From Dallia pectoralis (taxonomy: Eukaryota; Chordata; Actinopteri; Esociformes; Umbridae), in assembly GCA_029465975.1 (NCBI GenBank), contig CM055730.1, forward strand, positions 10,924,106 through 10,988,105: a stretch of 64,000 nucleotides of DNA, given 5' to 3'. The position numbers and the translations under genes were made by a program. Numbering within the stretch: the stretch's first letter is position 1; every line of letters starts with the position of its first letter. A model generated the notes under the pieces. That model was not told where the DNA came from. It saw only the letters and a program-made list of their open reading frames with translations, and made no database searches. Below, one piece after another: positions 11,562 to 23,159 of this stretch.

Positions 11562-12436
11562 TCTACGCAGTAATGACACCCCTCACTCTACATCTCTACT
11601 CAGTAATGACACCCCTCACCCTACATCTCTACTCAGTAATGACACCCCTCACCCTAAATCTCTACTCAGTAATGACACCCCTCACCCTACATCTCTACTC
11701 AGTAATGACACCCCTCACTCTACATCTCTACTCATAATGACACCCCTCACCCTACATCTCTACACAGTAATGACACCCCTCACCCTACATCTCTACTCAG
11801 TAATGACACCCCTCACTCTACATCTCTACTCATAATGACACCCCTCACCCTACATCTCTACTCAGTAATGACACCCCTCACCCTACATCTCTACGCATTA
11901 ATGACACCCCTCACTCTATATCTCTATTCAGTAATGACACCCCTCACCCTACATCTCTACTCAGTAATGACACCCCTCACTCTACATCTCTACTCAGTAA
12001 TGACACCCCTCACTCTACATCTCTACACAGTAATGACACCCCTCACTCTACATCTCTACTCATAATGACACCCCTCACCCTACATCTCTACACAGTAATG
12101 ACACCCCTCACCCTACATCTCTACTCAGTAATGACACCCCTCACTCTACATCTCTACTCATAATGACACCCCTCACCCTACATCTCTACTCAGTAATGAC
12201 ACCCCTCACCCTACATCTCTACGCATTAATGACACCCCTCACTCTACATCTCTATTCAGTAATGACACCCCTCACCCTACATCTCTACTCAGTAATGACA
12301 CCCCTCACTCTACATCTCTACTCAGTAATGACACCCCTCACCCTACATCTCTACTCAGTAATGACACCCCTCACTCTACATCTCTACTCAGTAATGACAC
12401 CCCTCACTCTACATCTCTACTCAGTAATGACACCCT
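11562..12436. repeat. 33-bp minisatellite with a duplicated 328-bp block
   Basis: About 26-27 copies of a unit whose core reads TAATGACACCCCTCA followed by CTCTACATCTCTACTCAG. Most units are 33 bases; those reading CTCATAATG lack one G and are 32. The one-base-short junctions fall at 11731, 11829, 12059 and 12157, so both pairs are 328 bases apart. That equals eight 33-mers plus two 32-mers and shows duplication of a ten-unit block. Because 33 is a multiple of three, long open frames run through it; I reject these as genes. Confidence 0.96.
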
Positions 12437-13420
12437 TCAGTCGATGTATAGCCGTGACATTTTAAACTCCTGTTCCTTCAGTATATGTGTCTTTTTATTT
12501 TATTTATTTTATTATTTTACCCTTATTTAACCTGAGCGCTAATGTTCTCAGTTTGTTACCACATGAGTCGCATGTAAGAACACACAATACACATAAGAAT
12601 ATGAGAATGAGAATATTATACATGAATGAATATGAACTCACGGGTCCCTGCCAAATCTCAAGCCCAGTAATAACTAATTGGTCTATCGGGCACATGTTTC
12701 ATCCAATCACATAATGAAAGCCTGATACAAATCAATTAGTCAGGCCGTTAATTGTAGTCAATATATTTCAATTACAGACCTATGATTGGTGGAGTACTTT
12801 TGTCTTGCCTGCTCTTTCTTTTCCCAGTTACAGTATCTCCCCTGTCTTTCCCCGATTAGCTATTCGCATGTAAATCACACCGGACAAGCCGACCCCAGAA
12901 ATGTTGACGTTCTCAAGTTTCCAAAAATATCCAACGGCCAGCAACGCCACCGCTCAGGCCAAACATTTTGTTACAGCAACTTCTGGAGGACAGATGATTT
13001 ATGTGGAATGAAGACATTTCCCCTTTGACTAGCACATTTACAGAAAGGTATGTCAAGGATGCGAGGCGAAGCAGTGCGGGCAACCTTTCAAGAGAGTATT
13101 TTTTTACCCGCTTATTGGAAGAGCAATAAATATCAGGGCGACAGGGCCTTCTCATGGTTACAAAGCCTACCTGCAACTGAGCTGGATAATTAGCAGGGGC
13201 TTGAAGATGATGTATGACTTTTATTACCCTTTGGGACGGACGAGAGAAACTAAATGAGGACAGAGCTAATTGCCGTGCAGAGCAGTTTGGCACGAGGAGA
13301 GAGCGATGGAGAGAGACAGGAATAGGGAGGACAGTAATGCTAATCTGCTGGGGTTGCACTTCCTCTATTTCAAGTGTCCTTCTCTCTTTGATAGCACTCA
13401 GCCCTGTATCCCCTCTCACA
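12437..13420. other. Unique sequence, no gene recognised
   Basis: About 1 kb. Starts with a T/A-rich stretch at 12490-12530 that vaguely resembles the 'cctttatttaacc' tail of a common fish repeat, too short to assign. The 229-codon minus-strand frame 12913-13602 gets its left half from this unique DNA and its right half from the next array. Confidence 0.45.
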
Positions 13421-13628
13421 CTGCACCCCGAAACCTGTGTGTCTGCACCCCAAAACCTCTGTCTCTGCACTCCAAAACCTGTGTCTCTGCACTCCAAAAC
13501 CTGTGTCTCTGCACTCCAAAACCTGTGTCTCTGCACCCCAAAACCTGTGTGTCTGCACCCCAAAACTTCTGTCTCTGCACCCCAAAACTTCTGTCTCTGC
13601 ACTCCAAAACCTCTGTCTCTCCACCCAG
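13421..13628. repeat. 22-bp minisatellite
   Basis: About nine copies, period 22 (for example starts at 13451 and 13473), with core CAAAACCTGTGTCTCTGCAC and C/T variants at two sites. The period is not a multiple of three, but no stop arises in several frames, so frames of 60-150 codons overlap on both strands. They show Thr-Gly-Phe-Gly-Val-Gln and similar motifs and are artefacts. Confidence 0.94.
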
Positions 13629-13899
13629 AGAAACCCCTCTCCTACTGCAACCAAACGTCTTTTGTTTTATAGAGAAAGAGCGGTGTATCAGAAAAAAGTT
13701 TTGAAGTGAGAATGTGTGTGAAAGGAAATGGGAGAAAATAAAAGAAGATAAGAGAGAGAAAAAGACTGAGGTAAAAGAGTGACTTCCAGGATAATAATTA
13801 TAGGATAATGGGTTTAAGTATTTTGGCGTGCTTTATAGGACTCAGCAACTGACACAATCAATGAAATTGATTAAACATCCTCAACCATCAGAAGGAAGT
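13629..13899. other. Short unique spacer
   Basis: Unique purine-leaning sequence of under 300 bases between two minisatellites. Nothing recognised. Confidence 0.4.
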
Positions 13900-14063
13900 G
13901 GAACACAAATGTAAGGTTATGGTATGCTCCACAACTGAACTGGAATGTTATGTTATGGTATGTTTCACAACTGAACTGGAATGTTACGTTACGGTATGTT
14001 CCACAACTGAACTGAAATGTAATGTTATGGTAAGTTCCACAACTGAACTGAAATGTTATGGTA
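13900..14063. repeat. 36-bp minisatellite running into the assembly gap
   Basis: The word CACAACTGAACTG recurs at 13930, 13966, 14002 and 14038, exactly 36 bases apart, with flanking GGAATGTTATG/TTATGGTATG. The array is interrupted by Ns after at least four copies, so its real length is unknown. It probably caused the gap. Confidence 0.93.
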
Positions 14064-14563
14064 NNNNNNNNNNNNNNNNNNNNNNNNNNNNNNNNNNNNN
14101 NNNNNNNNNNNNNNNNNNNNNNNNNNNNNNNNNNNNNNNNNNNNNNNNNNNNNNNNNNNNNNNNNNNNNNNNNNNNNNNNNNNNNNNNNNNNNNNNNNNN
14201 NNNNNNNNNNNNNNNNNNNNNNNNNNNNNNNNNNNNNNNNNNNNNNNNNNNNNNNNNNNNNNNNNNNNNNNNNNNNNNNNNNNNNNNNNNNNNNNNNNNN
14301 NNNNNNNNNNNNNNNNNNNNNNNNNNNNNNNNNNNNNNNNNNNNNNNNNNNNNNNNNNNNNNNNNNNNNNNNNNNNNNNNNNNNNNNNNNNNNNNNNNNN
14401 NNNNNNNNNNNNNNNNNNNNNNNNNNNNNNNNNNNNNNNNNNNNNNNNNNNNNNNNNNNNNNNNNNNNNNNNNNNNNNNNNNNNNNNNNNNNNNNNNNNN
14501 NNNNNNNNNNNNNNNNNNNNNNNNNNNNNNNNNNNNNNNNNNNNNNNNNNNNNNNNNNNNNNN
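14064..14563. other. Assembly gap (500 N)
   Basis: Exactly 500 Ns, a round number that suggests a placeholder rather than a measured size. All open frames spanning it are meaningless. Confidence 0.99.
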
Positions 14564-15555
14564 TCTTTTTTAATCGATGGAAGTATACACCAAAACAAAA
14601 CATTATAGGTGCTGAAAGGTGAGGCAAATAACGTTGGTAATCTCTTAACACAGTCACGTGTCAATGTCCGGGAAGATTAGATGTTAAGAAAACAATGAGT
14701 TATTTTTAAAGACATTATATATGCTTTACTAAGAGTTAGTGGGGAAGGTAGAGGTGAATGTGCTGCACAAGAGCACCGGCTGGAAACAGAGATGTGTGCA
14801 CGCCCATAGACAACGGTCAAGACCACTGGACTTCCCTGACCACAGAAAACCATCAGTTCTCGCAGTCAATCCCTCTGAACCAGCTAAAGCCAGCATGAAA
14901 ACCAAACAGGCTGTTTTTGGTTTGTGTGAACAACAGATATGTTTTGATGGGGAAGTGCAGAGCTGTGCTCCAAACAAAGGAATTACAACTGTTCCTGCTC
15001 TATTTCCCTGACGACACTTTTACAAAGACAAATATACTAAACTAAATCACCTGTACCATAAAAGTACCAGATTTTCCCAAAAATTATGGTGAGGTGAATG
15101 TATTACCTGTTTGTTAATTTTTTAACAAATCTTAATCTTAACAAATCTGACAGAATTCATGTATTAATCTAGTAATGTACATTTAAAGGATGTACTTCTA
15201 TAACAATAGACATAGTCCGAACCACGTCATTAGTTCTGTAGTTTGGGTCATTGCAGACACTAGCTATAACAGGTTTTTGTTCTATTCATCCGAAACTTGT
15301 GGGGTTGTATTTCTAATGCATGACAGTAAGCAGTAAACAAACCTGCAGAGTGGAATCCCTTGTTACAGATCGGTTTGTCAGGAACACCATGGAAATGGAA
15401 CAGGACTCAACAATGTGTTCTGTTTGTTTCTCAAGGTGAGAATTGTTTTTGTTCTCGCAATTCTCACATCTTCTCTTCCTCTTCACTTTGCCTCCCAGCT
15501 CTAAGGACTGTTTTACCCAAACAGATTTGGACTGCAGCATGAGGCCAGAAGGCCG
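14564..15555. other. Unique sequence right of the gap
   Basis: The 36-bp repeat does not resume at the right gap edge, so the array ends inside the gap. Opposed open frames at 14729-14977 (minus) and 14739-15011 (plus) have no recognisable domain. No gene assigned. Confidence 0.5.
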
Positions 15556-15735
15556 GCAAGTGTGTGTGCATACATGTGTATTTACATACATGTGTATCTG
15601 CGTACATGTGTATTTACATGCATATGCACCTGCATACATGTGTATTTACATACATGTGTATCTGCGTACATGTGTATTTACATACATGTGTATCTGCGTA
15701 CATGTGTATTTACATACATGTGTATCTGCGTATGC
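15556..15735. repeat. 16/32-bp TACATGTGTAT repeat
   Basis: Alternating units TACATGTGTATTTACA and TACATGTGTATCTGCG give a 32-base dimer, repeated about five times. A variant with 'catgcatatgcacctg' lies near 15617-15635. ACATGT is palindromic, so the array offers many small hairpins. Confidence 0.92.
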
Positions 15736-15739
15736 ATGT

Positions 15740-15742
15740 GTG

Positions 15743-15788
<46 letters not shown>

Positions 15789-15791
15789 TCT

Positions 15792-15831
<40 letters not shown>

Positions 15832-15846
15832 CAAACAAACACACGC
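15740..15846. repeat. Compound (CT)n-(AC)n microsatellite
   Basis: CT run at about 15743-15792 directly joined to AC run 15793-15846 (with CAAAC interruptions). It follows the TACATGTGTAT array with almost no spacer, so about 290 bases are continuously repetitive. Confidence 0.95.
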
Positions 15847-18420
15847 ACATAGGAATGCTATGGTAAGCAATGTGATGTTCTAACAGAGGAGGCCATACAC
15901 TCAGAGTAGGTCCCTACAGAGTCATAACCAGAACCCATTTCCCTGGTCAATCTCCATTTAACTGACTAATATTCCACAGCGCTGAACACAAGTCGCTGTG
16001 TTCCCACTAGAACTGTGTGTCAACCATTAGATCTTCACTGATCTTACAGAGCGGGATGGGATAAAGAACGCTGGCGGCCCTTGTAAAAGCACTATTGCTT
16101 TGGCGTATTGCATTTCTGAGTACGGCACAACGTTATTTTTATTTGTGTTTCAATAAAAGGAGTCAAGATCCGTATATATGAAGAGAAGGCCATGTCATAC
16201 CACTGAGATTAACCCCATAATGCATCGTGCCCCTGCACAATCTCAAGCAAATGTGTACTTTAGCATTTTATGTAGGAGTGCTTCCCTGGACACGAAGTAA
16301 AACTGGATATGTAAAGTTATTAAATTATTAAAATATAGAAATACAATAGCCTAATGAAAACATTTCCTTTAAACCATGTATATATCATTAAAATACACTG
16401 TTTTGCTCAGTGTGGAAGTAAACCAACTCTCAGATGAGGAGGACCTATTTTCAGATCCTGCAGACAACAACTGCTTGTGACTTGTTCTATGTAGTACCTC
16501 ACATAGCGTCCTGTCTTTATTCTGTTTCATTAATTCGTGTTTATTACTGAACATTATTCTAATTTGTGCTTTTGCACTTTTTTTCCGGGACCAGTAAGAC
16601 AACGGCCCAAATTGAATCCTATTATCATGTCAGCCATGTTAGTAGGAAACCAAAATGCACGAAGCGACATCATAAAAAAGACATAAGACCTACTTAAGGA
16701 TTATGGTTCTGGTAAGATTTCAGAACAACATTTCCCAAGTTTAGATGAGCCGGTGTTTACGAAAAATAAAGAGAAACTCTTTGGTGAAATCAGTTAGTAA
16801 AGTGACTAATATGATGAATCATATTTGAGTATTATACAATCCTTATGTTACTGTAACTGTAAAATGAAAACCTAAACTTGTGTCCACAGCACCACAATGA
16901 TGGAAGTTTGAATGTTTTTAATGCAGCAAAACCAAATTGCTTCTTAATTTTATAGAAACACATATTTGTTTAACTCATTATACACAACAGGTGTTTGCAT
17001 GTACAATTAAAATTTTCGGCGTACCTGATCAATCTTCAGCATTTGATCCATGCAAAAAAAACTGTGATAAATTATTCCTTGCCCTACTATACACATTCCA
17101 AAAAATATATATCTATTTATTTTTCATACAGAGAAAGCACTTCATCTCAAATATTTTTGACATGTTTGTCTTTAATATTATCAATTGAACTTGCCAATTT
17201 TATTAAAGAAAGAAATTTTAATCACATATAAAATCACAAATACATTACACATTAACTACAGATGGAATGCACCACACTGTGCCTAAGCTGTAATGAGTTT
17301 CAAATAAAAACTTTCTTTCCTCGAACTAAGTTGTTCATATTTTCCTAAACCCTGGGCAGGGTGCTGAAATAAAACAGGTGGACTGGAGAATCGAAGCTGA
17401 CAGGAACCGATAAATCATGTTGAATCAGGAATCAATAACAAATACGGTGTAAATGATGAGTAATGACCTGGCAGTCATAAACTAACACAAACACTACTCA
17501 ACAGACCCTTCATATCGCGGCTGGGGCAAAACAAACAGACACATTTGTTTTCACGGACGCTAATACATTTCCTCGAAAATCTAAGAGAACCGTCCATCTG
17601 CTTCAAATAATTTTTAATTTCCCTCTCAGTCCCCTTCCCATTAGGTATTCCGCCGAGATATTTGCCAAATTCTTTCATTTACCCCGTTCCCATCTGCAAC
17701 CAATTACATATCTCCCTGAGCAGGCCTGCTGTGGGCCTCTGCTGAGCTCAGAGCCAAATTCCCCCACCTGTACCATAAGCAAACTGTATGCTTGTTTTAT
17801 TATGTGTGAGGTGCCCTGTGTGTGCGTGTCTGTGTATGTCAGTGTGTGTGTGTGTGTGTGCATGCTGCATGGTGGACTTAGACCACTGAATCCAGCTCTC
17901 AGTTTGATGTGATCTGGCTCTAGTTAGAAACACTTGCACTCTCTCTCTATCCCTCTCTTTGTCTCTCTCATCTTCTCTTTCCTTTTTTATCTCTTTATTC
18001 TGTGATTCCCTCTTTGTCTATCTCGCTCCTCTCCTGTCTCCTCATTGTCTCTCGCCCACCCCCCTTTCTCTCCCTCCTCATTCCCCATCCATCTCTGCAT
18101 GCTGATCTATTAGCAGTTTAAATGGACCAGCAGATGTTCACAGGACAACAGGGGAATCCAGTGCTTTACTGCGATGTTCTGACTGGTGATCAGGAGACCA
18201 TGATCTCTTTGGGTTCATTCATCACTATATCATATTCTGGAATAACAATCACTTAGAGTGTCGTCGGTATTTATTATCTGAGAGGGTCGGTTTTACATTG
18301 TGCAGATAGATCGGGTGTCTTCAGTTTTCTACAAAGGCCTTCCCCTCTATTCATAACCTCAATGAACAAGGTGGTGAGGTACAGTATAGAGCCGTTGCCT
18401 GTTCCATAATAACAGACCTC
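15847..18420. other. Long unique AT-rich sequence
   Basis: About 2.6 kb with no gene I recognise. It includes a TG run at 17841-17860 and a pyrimidine-rich tract at 17938-18090. The stretch 17420-17770 contains TAATGACC, AATAATTTTTAATTT and similar words that would suit a conserved non-coding element, but I cannot test conservation. Confidence 0.5.
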
Positions 18421-18429
18421 AGCAGGGGT

Positions 18430-18730
18430 GGGTTGAGTTCTGAATGCTTATTGGCTGATTTTCGTGGTATATAAAAGCGTATAACACAGTTAGCACATTT
18501 CTTTTATAGCATTAAGGCATTTCAGGCGATATATTTCCAACACACTACAGATGAGCTCTCTGGTTTGTTGGTAATATACCAGCCAGGCTTATTGCTAAAT
18601 AACAACATAGCTAGAGTCTGTCGTTAAAACACCAGGCCGTGCAGAGATACATGCTTAGATGTGCAAGCTGTTGTATATCAGTGATATATACCAAAACCCC
18701 TGAGCTCTCTTTATGGCCGTGCACAGACCA
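18430..18730. mobile_element. Degenerate palindromic repeat of salmonid/pike type (tentative)
   Basis: The stretch TTATTGGCTGATTTTCGTGG, then TATATAAAAGCGTATAAC, then 'atagcattaaggcatttcagg' and 'ggtaatataccagcc', parallels a repeat I remember from salmonid genomes: 'ttggctgacagccgtggtat', an 'accgtata' block, then 'atagcaataaggcacctcgg'. If correct this is an old non-autonomous DNA-transposon remnant. The match is from memory and heavily diverged. Confidence 0.4.
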
Positions 18731-18769
18731 TTTCAAAGACGTGCCGAAAACCAAAAAAAAAAAATGGGC

Positions 18770-20225
18770 GAGTTGTCAGGAGTGTCGGAGTGTGTGAGTG
18801 TGTGTGATGCGCGCAACGAAGACAGGCAACTGTGTATCAGCAAAGCATGTGAACAGTTCTCTCTCATCCGTCAGAAATGTGGAAAAATCTGATTCGTATT
18901 ATTTCAAAGGTATCCTGAAATAACGGCTTGTTGAAGTGGGCCAAATGTTCCGGCCTAATGTATGATGACACACTTATGATGAACGTAGCGGACACATAAG
19001 TGGGTGAACTCGTGATCATCGATGTAATTATCAGACCGTAGATTTCCCAAGCTAAATATATGATAAATAAATGATAAAAATGATCAAACATGTGTTCCTT
19101 ATTCAATAGTTGTGCCGTATTAAACAAGCAGCCTGCGTGCCTGTCTGTCTGCATGTCTGTCTGTCTGTATGCCTGCCTGCCTGTCTGTATTTCTGTTTGC
19201 CTGTCTGGCTGTCTGTCTGTTCCTTACACCTTGTCCTCATCATGGCTCAGTCTCGAGTCATCACATCAAAATAGGGCATTGATCTCTCTTTTCTTTCTTT
19301 CTTTCTTCCTTTCTTTTTCTCACCTTTTCTCTTGTCCTCTCTCTCTCATTCCCTCTATCTCTCTGATGTATGTTGTGTCAGACAAGACGATCAGATCTGA
19401 CAGCTATCCAACACCTCTTGCCACCCCGGAGAAACAACGGGTAAACAACACAGTCAAATCCACAGACAGATGAGGAGGATTTTAATATCCAATACAGTTT
19501 TTATTTGCTAAGAGTTTGTAGTGTTGAAGGGCCAGGCCTGGTGTTTATTGGGATAGGAAACAAAACTCATTGATTTATTACAGTTCCACTACCATGAGAT
19601 TGGGGCTGAATGACATTTTTGTTAAAAGAACATTGATGAATTTTTTCCCATATGCTAACTATTAATACACATACAGACTCTGCAGAGCCCAAATTTATGT
19701 GGGTCTTTAAGTCCAAGACGGACATGTTGTCAGGGGAGTTTTCATAAATCCTGCCCAAAGGAATTCGGCAATAAAGAGCTGGAGAAGGAGATGTGTGTGT
19801 GTATTTCTGACTGCGTGTACACTTATCAGCAAGTGTGTGTGTGTGTGTGCACCTTGTATGTGTACCTACACACACACATGTGTTTTCGATCAATAGCACC
19901 CAGTCCAGCTACACATGATTGTGATTTGCTTTTCACCATTACTCCTCCAGTGTGGCATCCACCTTTACAACAGGCCAGGTTCAACATGACTCAGGTAACC
20001 ATGGTATCGCTGTATCACCCTCCCTGTGAGTCGGCCCGGCCAGGCCTTCAGAGGAAACCAAGTTGAAACTCAACGAAGGTTAACGGATACGTCACATGCA
20101 GAGTGACATATAGCTGTCCTGACCATCTCGTCTTCATTCGCATTCACGCAACTCAACAAGCTGCGCCTTATTTATTGGGACTGGATCAAGCTGGCAAATT
20201 AACCAGAGGGGTCTAGAAATAAATG
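18770..20225. other. Unique sequence with simple (CTGT)n and CT tracts
   Basis: Contains a CTGT/CCTG-rich patch at 19138-19222, a CTTT-rich tract at 19285-19360 and a GT run near 19830-19850. Frames across these are low-complexity. No gene recognised. Confidence 0.45.
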
Positions 20226-20261
20226 TCAAACTTCACAATATGTCTCTTTATGATTTACAAG

Positions 20262-20632
20262 AGCACCTGGTTGTAACTGACAGACTGTCTACTGTGGCAC
20301 AAGTGGCAGAACATTTGAAAAATGTCACAACACAGAACGCATGGCACCCTGCTGTGTACGAGGCTCCATATCGGCAGATTGGTCAGAGTGCCCTTAATGC
20401 CCGCCGGGTACTGGGATTCATGTGGATGTTGATTTGACCCGTGCCAACTACCTGAACATTGTTGCAGACCAGTTACACCCCTTCATGGTGATGGTGTTCC
20501 CTGATGGCAGGATAATGCACCCTGCCACCATGCACATATTGAGTTCAGGGGTTTGCCCCGCCGCATGTGGGATGTGATCGGCTGCTAATGTCTTGGTGCC
20601 ACAGGACACCTACACGGATAGAGTTTTTGTCC
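20262..20632 (+). mobile_element. Tc1-like DNA transposon, internally deleted remnant
   Basis: Matches by recall a fish Tc1/mariner-superfamily element. Recognisable segments in transposon order are GTCACAACACAGAACGCATG (from 20324), ATTCATGTGGATGTTGATTT (from 20417), GAACATTGTTGCAGACCAGT (from 20454) with the following CACCCCTTCATGG, then GCTAATGTCTTGGTGCCACA (from 20584). A large internal piece is missing after 'cagagtgccc' near 20391, and another after 20530. The remaining frame (20240-20437) has stops and shifts relative to any transposase, so the copy is dead. Terminal inverted repeats were not found. The same family recurs at 53850-54312. Confidence 0.8.
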
Positions 20633-20639
20633 GGGAGGG

Positions 20640-21005
20640 TGGCGCGGTTTTGACGGACCAACTGCAAAACGTTTTGATTCATCGGTATACATTATAATGT
20701 GGATGAGTAACGCAAAACGGCAGCCCGCGAAGGACTGTACTGGTCCTGGAAAGAGGGACGAGTGACAGAGAGACCTCCGAAATGAAATAAGGACCGGGGA
20801 AATCGGGCAGAAGGCTGAGTCTGGTTGAAGTGAAACTTAAGAAAGGCCAAGCTGCTTATAGTAAACGGAGCCAATAATGCACTCCGGTCATAAGTGATAT
20901 ATCACTGTTGTTCAGGAACATGTGTGGAAAAGAGTGTGTAAGAGTCAGAGAGGTGACAGACTAAGGACGAGACACACCATAAAGTGAGAACACCGCGATC
21001 TTACG
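20640..21005. other. Unique spacer
   Basis: About 370 bases of unique DNA between the Tc1 remnant and the CT tract. Nothing recognised. Confidence 0.4.
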
Positions 21006-21009
21006 GTTC

Positions 21010-21057
21010 CTCTCTCTCTCTCTCTCTCTCTCTCCCTCCCACTCTCTCTCCCTCCCA

Positions 21058-21111
<54 letters not shown>

Positions 21112-21123
21112 ATCTCTCTCTCT
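21010..21123. repeat. (CT)n microsatellite
   Basis: About 114 bases of CTCTCT with short CCCTCCCA and TATC interruptions. Confidence 0.96.
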
Positions 21124-21204
21124 TCCGTCTCCCTCATGTCGTGTCCTAGCTGATCTTGATCCATTGTGATGTGAGGATCAGCAGGAAGATATTATTCACC
21201 CGAC

Positions 21205-21300
21205 GGGGCGCGTCCCAAACCGCTCCCTACTACACCCTCTGGAGGGCCAGCACTAGTGCACACTACACAGGGAATAGGGTGGGGACGTGACCCAGAGCGA
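21205..21300. mobile_element. Degenerate palindromic element (cccaaa...aatagggtg), tentative
   Basis: Reads GCGTCCCAAACCGCTCCCTA, a middle with TAGTGCACACTACA, then GGGAATAGGGTGGGGACG. This parallels a very common salmonid repeat whose ends are 'gtcccaaatggcaccctatt' and its complement around 'tagtgcactac'. The ends here are weak inverted repeats (CGTCCCAAACC versus GGTGGGGACG). Probably a MITE-like remnant. Confidence 0.45.
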
Positions 21301-21742
21301 CCCTGGCGGTGGGTGTTGATACCGGATGCAGCCGTGCGCTCCATCTGTGCCCTCTCTCCCGGGTTGCTAGGGCCAGCTGGCGTGACAACACACAGACGTT
21401 ATGGCTAACTTTATATCAAAGGTTCGTGTGTGTGTGCGGGTCTAATAAACTTTAAGTATCTAGACAGGATGGTTAACCCATCATCATACAGTGTTATCAG
21501 CTCATTCAGTATGGATGAATGGACTTATTTGTCATCATCTTATGAGGCAATAAAAGTGTGAAAGCAGGGAGATACTTCAGCTCTGTCATGAGATAAGTTC
21601 AAAGGCACACCCACAATAGGCCTTATACAAATTGTTGTTTTTTTCACAGTTTTCACACAAGGATTTCATGTTACCATCTGGAATAACGTCATAATTCAGT
21701 GACCTCAGTTTTTGTTTCTACAGAGAATAATAGACATGTTCT
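21301..21742. other. Unique spacer before the 28-bp array
   Basis: About 440 bases of unique DNA, CpG-richer on its left side. No gene recognised. Confidence 0.4.
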
Positions 21743-22896
21743 AGTGTAAGTCACTATAGCCTGGTGTTGCAGTGTAAGTCATTATAGCCTGGTGTTGCAG
21801 TGTAAGTCATTATAGCCTGGTGTTGCAGTGTAAGTCATTATAGCCTGGTGTTGCAGTGTAAGTCATTATAGCCTGGTGTTGCAGTGTAAGTCATTATAGC
21901 CTGGTGTTGCAGTGTAAGTCATTATAGCCTGGTGTTGCAGTGTAAGTAACTATAGCCTGGTGTTGCGGTGTAAGTCATTATAGCCTGGTGTTGCAGTGTA
22001 AGTCATTATAGCCTGGTGTTGCAGTATAAGTCATTATAGCCTGGTGTTGCAGTGTAAGTCACTATAGCCTGGTGTTGCAGTATAAGTCACTATAGCCTGG
22101 TGTTGCAGTGTAAGTCACTATAGCCTGGTGTTGCAGTATAAGTCATTATAGCCTGGTGTTGCAGTATAAGTCATTATAGCCTGGTGTTGCAGTGTGAGTC
22201 ATTATAGCCTGGTGTTGCAATATAAGTCATTATAGCCTGGTGTTGCAGTATAATTCATTATAGCCTGGTGTTGCAGTATAATCATTGAAGCCTGGTGTTG
22301 CAGTATAATTCATTATAGCCTGATGTTGCAGTATCAGTCATTATAGCCTGGCGTTGCAGTGTGAGTCATTATAGCCTGATGTTACAGTATCAGTCATTAT
22401 AGCCTGGTGTTGCAGTATAATTCATTATAGCCTGGTGTTGCAGTATAATTCATTATAGCCTGTTGTTGCAGTATCAGTCATTATAGCCTGGAGTTGCAGT
22501 ACAAGTCACTGTAGCCTGGTGTTGCAGTGTAAGTCACTATAGCCTGGTGTTGCAGTGTAAGTCATTATAGCCTGGTGTTGCAGTGTAAGTCATTATAGCC
22601 TGGTGTTGCAGTATAAGTCATTATAGCCTGGTGTTGCAGTGTGAGTCATTATAGCCTGGTGTTGCAATATAAGTCATTATAGCCTGGTGTTGCAGTATAA
22701 TTCATTATAGCCTGGTGTTGCAGTGTGAGTCATTATAGCCTGGCGTTACAGTATAAGTCATTATAGCCTGGAGTTGCAGTATAAGTCATTATAGCCTGAT
22801 GTTGCAGTATCAGTCATTATAGCCTGGCGTTACAGTATAAGTCATTATAGCCTGGTGTTGCAGTATCAGTCATTATAGCCTGGTGTTGCAGTCTAA
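21743..22896. repeat. 28-bp minisatellite (about 41 copies)
   Basis: Core is GTCATTATAGCCTGGTGTTG, preceded by AGTGTAA or AGTATAA. Variant classes (GTGTGAGTC, GTATAATTC, GTATCAGTC, CACTATAGC) are not random: the run GTGTGAGTC, then ATATAAGTC, then GTATAATTC appears at 22192 and again at 22639. That is 447 bases apart, or 16 units minus the one-base deletion near 22277. Left units are nearly identical and right units more diverse. Confidence 0.97.
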
Positions 22897-23159
22897 TGCA
22901 CTTGTCCATTTTCCACACACGTATACACAGGCATCCTGCTGCTGACTGGCACACAAAACGCTGAGACTGCTTACAGAGGTTGGTGACGGGTGTCAGTGGG
23001 TCTTAGTGGTGCTGGCCGTGGGTACAGCTTGTCAATGTCTAGAACACACCATCAATCTCCCACCCACATAACAAACAGGAACGTCTTCAGCCCAGTCAGG
23101 ACATTCTTGGGTGCTAATCCAGGGTGCCAGCATTCCTTCCTGGTTCACAGCACACTTGT
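22897..23159. other. Unique spacer
   Basis: Short unique stretch, no recognisable feature. Confidence 0.4.

Noticed and set aside
12485..12540. 'ttattattttacccttatttaacc' as a fish interspersed repeat tail
   Set aside because: Only about 30 AT-rich bases resemble it; not enough to assign.
12913..13602. 229-codon minus-strand frame
   Set aside because: Half is the 22-bp minisatellite, half unique DNA with no recognisable domain; overlapped by several other open phases.
14025..14664. Frames of about 170-236 codons at the gap
   Set aside because: They consist mainly of undetermined residues across 500 Ns.
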